This document shows, piece after piece, positions 14,646 through 17,574 of a DNA stretch of 17,574 nt; position 1 is the stretch's first letter, and each line of letters starts with the position of its first letter. Source of the stretch: Campylobacterota bacterium (GTDB lineage Bacteria > Campylobacterota > Campylobacteria > Campylobacterales > JAADDG01); NCBI GenBank assembly GCA_013154075.1, contig JAADDG010000057.1, forward strand, positions 1 to 17,574, given 5' to 3'. The notes below the pieces were generated by a model. It saw only the letters and a program-made list of their open reading frames with translations, had not been told where the DNA came from and ran no database searches. The position numbers and the translations under genes were made by a program.

Positions 14646-14690
14646 CCTCTCCTTAAAAAAATTTTCAATAGATTTTATGAAAAGGAGAGG
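14646..14690 (-). promoter_or_regulatory. Perfect inverted repeat including the subunit II ribosome-binding site
   Basis: CCTCTCCTT (14646-14654 plus strand) and AAGGAGAGG (14682-14690) are exact reverse complements separated by 27 bases. In a minus-strand RNA the upstream CCUCUCCUU arm could pair with the complete Shine-Dalgarno AAGGAGAGG. The predicted -10 box (14672-14677) lies between the arms, so a transcript from it would lack the upstream arm; the pairing matters only if transcription begins farther upstream. Confidence 0.4.
14672..14677 (-). promoter_or_regulatory. -10 box (TAAAAT) of the heme-copper reductase operon
   Basis: TAAAAT on the minus strand matches TATAAT at five of six positions. 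A start about seven bases downstream, near 14665, would leave a leader of roughly 20 bases and place the FNR-type palindrome at -41.5, the classic class II activator position. The missing -35 box fits an activated promoter. Confidence 0.5.
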
Positions 14691-14699
14691 ATAAAAAAT

Positions 14700-14713
14700 C
14701 TGATCTTAATCAA
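14700..14713 (-). promoter_or_regulatory. FNR/CRP-family (FNR, DNR/NNR, NssR type) binding site
   Basis: TTGATTAAGATCAG on the minus strand matches TTGAT-N4-ATCAA at nine of ten defined positions, centred at 14706.5. Regulators of the Crp-Fnr family with this recognition sequence control oxygen- and NO-responsive respiratory genes, and it is the only such near-perfect site I found in the window. No regulator gene is in the window. Confidence 0.6.
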
Positions 14714-14813
14714 GAAAAAATGGAGCGGTTTAAAATAATAGTAAGAAAATTGATGAAATTTTAGGCAAAATACAAAGAAGATTGAATAGAAGTTAAACAA
14801 GTAAAAAATACGC
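14714..14813. other. Gene-free AT-rich spacer
   Basis: This stretch lies between the FNR-type site and the pgm terminator. I see no ORF, repeat or clear promoter in it. Confidence 0.4.
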
Positions 14814-14842
14814 AAAAAAGAGAGCTAAAAACTCCCTTTTTC
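14814..14842 (-). terminator. Intrinsic terminator of pgm
   Basis: On the minus strand AAAAAGGGAG (14841-14832), loop TTTTTAG, CTCTCTTTTT (14824-14815) form a 10-bp stem with one G-U pair. The second arm ends in TTTTTT. It begins five bases after the pgm stop and isolates pgm from the reductase operon. Confidence 0.75.
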
Positions 14843-14846
14843 ACTC

Positions 14847-16481
14847 TTAGGAGATGGCTTTTAAAACGATCTCTTTAGTCTCTTTTTGAATCTCTTTTAA
14901 GTGCTCTTTTGAGATAAAACTCTCGGCATAGATTTTATAAATATCCTCCGTTCCCGAAGGTCTCGCGGCAAACCATCCGTTTTTAGCCACGACCTTGACA
15001 CCTCCTATCGGCTTGCCGTTTCCTTTAGCTTTGGTAAAGATAGCCTCTATCTTCTCTCCTGCTAAAGTATCGGTATCTATATCTTTTTCGGAGAGATTTT
15101 TAAGCCTCTTTTTCTGTTCACTTGTAGCCGGAGCGTCTATCCTCTCATAATAAGATACTCCGAACCTCTCCTCAAGCTCTTTATAGATCTCGTACGGATC
15201 CTTTCCGATTTTAGCCGTAATTTCGGCCGCCAAGAGATTCATAATGATCCCGTCCTTATCCGTACTCCAAACTTTGCAATCCTTTCTAAGGAAAGAGGCC
15301 CCGGCACTCTCCTCTCCTCCGAAAGCTATCTCTTTTTGCATAAAAGGATCCACAAACCATTTAAACCCTACAGGTACCTCCATAACCTCTCTATTTAAAC
15401 TCTCGGCCACTCTGTCTATCATGGAGCTTGATACCAAAGTTTTGCCCACTCCAAGCTCTTTTGGCCAATCGGATCTGTTTTGAAAAAGATACCAGATAGC
15501 CACGCTTAGATAGTGATTCGGATTCATAAGACCGCCGCTTTTGGTTACGATTCCGTGTCTGTCAAAATCGGTATCATTTCCGAAAGCTATGTCAAATTTA
15601 TCTTTTAAATGTATCAAAGAGGCCATGGCATACGGAGAGGAGCAATCCATCCTGATCTTTCCGTCATGATCCAAAGTCATAAAAGAGAAGGTAAAATCTA
15701 CATAAGGATTTACGATCTCAAGATTGATACCGTAAATCTCTTTTATTTTCTTATACACCTCTATTCCCGATCCACCCATCGGATCCACACCAATTTTTAG
15801 GGAGCTGTTTTTGATAGCGTCTATATCGACTATATCTCTTAAGGCCTCTACATAAGGTGTTACGAAATCGTACTCCTTTACAAAGCCGCTTCTTTTGGCC
15901 TCTTCGATAGGCACTCTTTTGACCTCTTTCAAACCGTTTGCCAAAATTTCGTTGGCTCTCTTTTCGATAGCGTTCGTTACATCCGTATCGGCCGGACCGC
16001 CGTTTGGAGGATTGTATTTAAAACCGCCGTCGCTTGGAGGATTGTGAGAGGGAGTTATTACGATTCCGTCGCTAACGGAGGAATTTTTATCGTTATGCTC
16101 CAAAATAGCGAAAGATATCAAGGGAGTGGGAGTATATCCTCCCTCTTTGGCGATAAAAACTTCCGTCTCGTTCGCCGCACAAACTTCCAAAGCGGTAATT
16201 TCGGCCGGAATGGAGAGGGCATGAGTATCTTTGCCTATAAAAAGAGGTCCGTTTATGCCTCTTTGTTTTCTATATTCGCACACCGCTTGAGTGATGGCCA
16301 AAATATGATCTTCATTGAAACTTTTTTTATAAGAGCTTCCTCTATGTCCGGAAGTTCCGAAAGCCACTCTTTGGGACTCTTCGTTTGGATTCGGTTTTAG
16401 GGAGTAATAAGCGCTAATCAAAGCGGGAATATTTTCCAAAATCTCTTTAGGGGCAGGTTTGCCGGCTTGGGGATGAGGCAC
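14847..16481 (-). CDS. pgm: Phosphoglucomutase, alpha-D-glucose specific
   Basis: This cytoplasmic enzyme interconverts glucose-1-phosphate and glucose-6-phosphate, linking central metabolism to glycogen and UDP-glucose. Its 544 residues equal the E. coli Pgm length (546), and similarity runs end to end. Signatures: GTSGHRGSSYKKSFNE (42-57), phosphoserine loop TPSHNPP with Ser145, metal loop DTDFDR (303-308), sugar-binding GGEES (389-392 region) and phosphate-binding RPSGTED (507-513), all intact. The start codon is GTG, with AAGGAG six bases upstream. It follows recN after a 51-base gap and may be read from the same transcript or its own promoter. It contrasts with the degenerate mutase domain in the fusion protein at 3.9-6.4 kb. 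Confidence 0.96.
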   Translation of the reverse strand: MPHPQAGKPAPKEILENIPALISAYYSLKPNPNEESQRVAFGTSGHRGSSYKKSFNEDHILAITQAVCEYRKQRGINGPLFIGKDTHALSIPAEITALEVCAANETEVFIAKEGGYTPTPLISFAILEHNDKNSSVSDGIVITPSHNPPSDGGFKYNPPNGGPADTDVTNAIEKRANEILANGLKEVKRVPIEEAKRSGFVKEYDFVTPYVEALRDIVDIDAIKNSSLKIGVDPMGGSGIEVYKKIKEIYGINLEIVNPYVDFTFSFMTLDHDGKIRMDCSSPYAMASLIHLKDKFDIAFGNDTDFDRHGIVTKSGGLMNPNHYLSVAIWYLFQNRSDWPKELGVGKTLVSSSMIDRVAESLNREVMEVPVGFKWFVDPFMQKEIAFGGEESAGASFLRKDCKVWSTDKDGIIMNLLAAEITAKIGKDPYEIYKELEERFGVSYYERIDAPATSEQKKRLKNLSEKDIDTDTLAGEKIEAIFTKAKGNGKPIGGVKVVAKNGWFAARPSGTEDIYKIYAESFISKEHLKEIQKETKEIVLKAIS

Positions 16482-16495
16482 GATAAACTCCTTTT

Positions 16496-16519
16496 CTAAA
16501 ATATATTTTAATATTTTAG
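16496..16519. other. AT-rich inverted repeat between recN and pgm
   Basis: CTAAAATA (16496-16503), eight bases, TATTTTAG (16512-16519) form an exact 8-bp inverted repeat just upstream of the pgm ribosome site. It could be a weak hairpin or an operator. AT content makes chance likely. Confidence 0.25.
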
Positions 16520-16532
16520 CACTAAAATCGGA

Positions 16533-17574
16533 TTATTTTAATAAACTTTTAGCAAAATCCAAAGCTTTTTCGTTTATCTCCTCACTGCTTATCATCCTCG
16601 CAAGCTCTCTTACTCTCTCCTCTTTATCCAAAAGTCTAACTTTGCTCTCACCCCCCTCCTTCTCTACCAAAAAGTGCATATCGGCTTGCGAAGAGAGCTG
16701 CGGCTGATGGGAGATAGCAAATATCTGATAATTTTTGGAAAGATCTTTCAGCACTTTAGCTACACTCATCGCCTCTTTACCGCTTAAGTTCGCATCTATC
16801 TCATCCAAAATCAAAACACCCTTTTGCATCCGATCTATTTGGGAAGAGGCGGCCAAAAAAGCGAGTCTGACTCTATTAAACTCTCCCGTACTTATCTTTT
16901 TTAGATCTACGTTTTGAAGCTCTACGACAACCTCATCCTCCCCAAGCTCGTAAATCTCTCTTTTTTTCAATTTCAAATCGATATTTTCCAGATAAAGGGC
17001 TTTCAAAAAGCCGTTGATACTCTCTTTAAGCTCGTTTAAAACCGATCTTCTCTCCTCGCTTATAGCCAAAGCTTCGCTTTTTATCTTTTTAAAAAGCTCC
17101 GCTTTCTTCTTCTCAAGACTCTCTTTCTCAAACTCTATCTTCTCATATCTCTCAAGCTCTTGCTCTTTTTTTCTTTTATACTTCAAAGCCTCCTCTATAG
17201 ATCCGTATCTTCTTTTTAGCTCCGAGAGTTTCTCTATCCTATCCAAAACATACTCTATATCTACCTCGTCAAGCTCGTCAAGCCTATCTCTCTCCTCTTC
17301 AAAAATCGCTCTAAGCTCGTTCATCGTCTCGTCAAAAAAGGAGCTATCCTTATCGAGCATCGCCAAAGCCTCGCTTACGTAATGTTCGGATTCGAAAAAG
17401 ATCTCGGTTTTAGCGATGGCTTCTTCTATTCTCTCCTTTTTGGCCAATTTCTTTTTTATCTCCATCAGCTCTTCATATTCACCCTCTTTGGGATCTATTT
17501 GAGAGATTTTTTGAATCTCGAAAGCGGCAAACTCTTTTAGCTCCAGTACTCTCTTCTCTTCCTCTTCTATCTCT
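16533..17574 (-). CDS. recN: RecN DNA-repair ATPase, C-terminal part, 5' end outside window
   Basis: The frame stays open to the window edge, so the N-terminal ATPase half is missing here and an internal ATG at 17465 is not the start. RecN is an SMC-like cytoplasmic ATPase acting in double-strand-break repair with RecA. Seen: a long charged coiled-coil (to ~residue 170 of the fragment), the ABC signature-like STGEFNRVRLA, Walker B ILDEIDANLSGKEA (the family form is LDEIDxGxSG) and the ISHQPQLSSQADMHFLVEK segment typical of RecN (THLPQVAAxADxHF). The ABC signature is STGE rather than the commoner SGGE. pgm lies 51 bases downstream on the same strand. Confidence 0.94.
   Translation of the reverse strand, partial: EIEEEEKRVLELKEFAAFEIQKISQIDPKEGEYEELMEIKKKLAKKERIEEAIAKTEIFFESEHYVSEALAMLDKDSSFFDETMNELRAIFEEERDRLDELDEVDIEYVLDRIEKLSELKRRYGSIEEALKYKRKKEQELERYEKIEFEKESLEKKKAELFKKIKSEALAISEERRSVLNELKESINGFLKALYLENIDLKLKKREIYELGEDEVVVELQNVDLKKISTGEFNRVRLAFLAASSQIDRMQKGVLILDEIDANLSGKEAMSVAKVLKDLSKNYQIFAISHQPQLSSQADMHFLVEKEGGESKVRLLDKEERVRELARMISSEEINEKALDFAKSLLK

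Noticed and set aside
17463..17465. ATG as a start for recN
   Set aside because: The frame continues to the window edge with RecN-like coiled-coil sequence and no stop.

Overview
The window reads like a chromosomal piece of an AT-rich Campylobacterota (Epsilonproteobacteria) genome, probably a respiratory chemolithotroph. This is an inference from the strong AGA/ATA codon bias, the very compact layout, the family types present, and a nitric-oxide-reductase-like respiratory operon behind an FNR-type site. I cannot name a genus. There are no rRNA or tRNA genes, CRISPR arrays, insertion sequences or phage genes; most of it is ordinary core genome with a few accessory genes.

Layout. Positions 1-938 hold the 3' part of mnmG (tRNA U34 modification). 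Convergent to it, on the minus strand and read from high to low coordinates, are a DEAD-box RNA helicase, a GNAT acetyltransferase and a zinc-ribbon membrane protein. Divergent from the helicase is a plus-strand pair: a large sugar-nucleotidyltransferase fused to a phosphohexomutase domain that has lost its catalytic motifs, then outer-membrane phospholipase A (pldA). A small unrecognised ORF follows. Then come a minus-strand secreted subtilisin-like protease with four C-terminal DUF4214 repeats, a plus-strand membrane-anchored dual-specificity phosphatase and a plus-strand exported ankyrin-repeat protein. From 11.7 kb to the end everything is on the minus strand: an unknown two-TM protein, a two-gene heme-copper reductase operon, phosphoglucomutase (pgm) and the C-terminal part of recN.

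The most interesting unit is the operon at 12.4-14.7 kb. Subunit I is a heme-copper oxidoreductase that keeps its heme ligands and the tandem His pair. However, the third active-site metal ligand (normally His on TM6) is Asp280, and the residue four positions later, where oxygen reductases of some families carry the cross-linked Tyr and cNOR carries Glu, is Asp284. Subunit II has the cupredoxin fold, but its CuA cysteines are both Ser and its two His ligands are Tyr and Gly. A near-perfect FNR/CRP-type palindrome lies about 41.5 bp upstream of the start predicted from a TAAAAT -10 box. Together this points to a non-canonical nitric oxide reductase, in the spirit of the eNOR/sNOR/gNOR/nNOR families, rather than an oxygen reductase.

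Other notable points are the pseudo-mutase domain fused to a nucleotidyltransferase, a subtilase whose nucleophile position reads Thr in an ungapped comparison, three convergent gene pairs that each place both stop codons in or at one shared hairpin, and two genes whose Shine-Dalgarno sequence has a perfect upstream complement.
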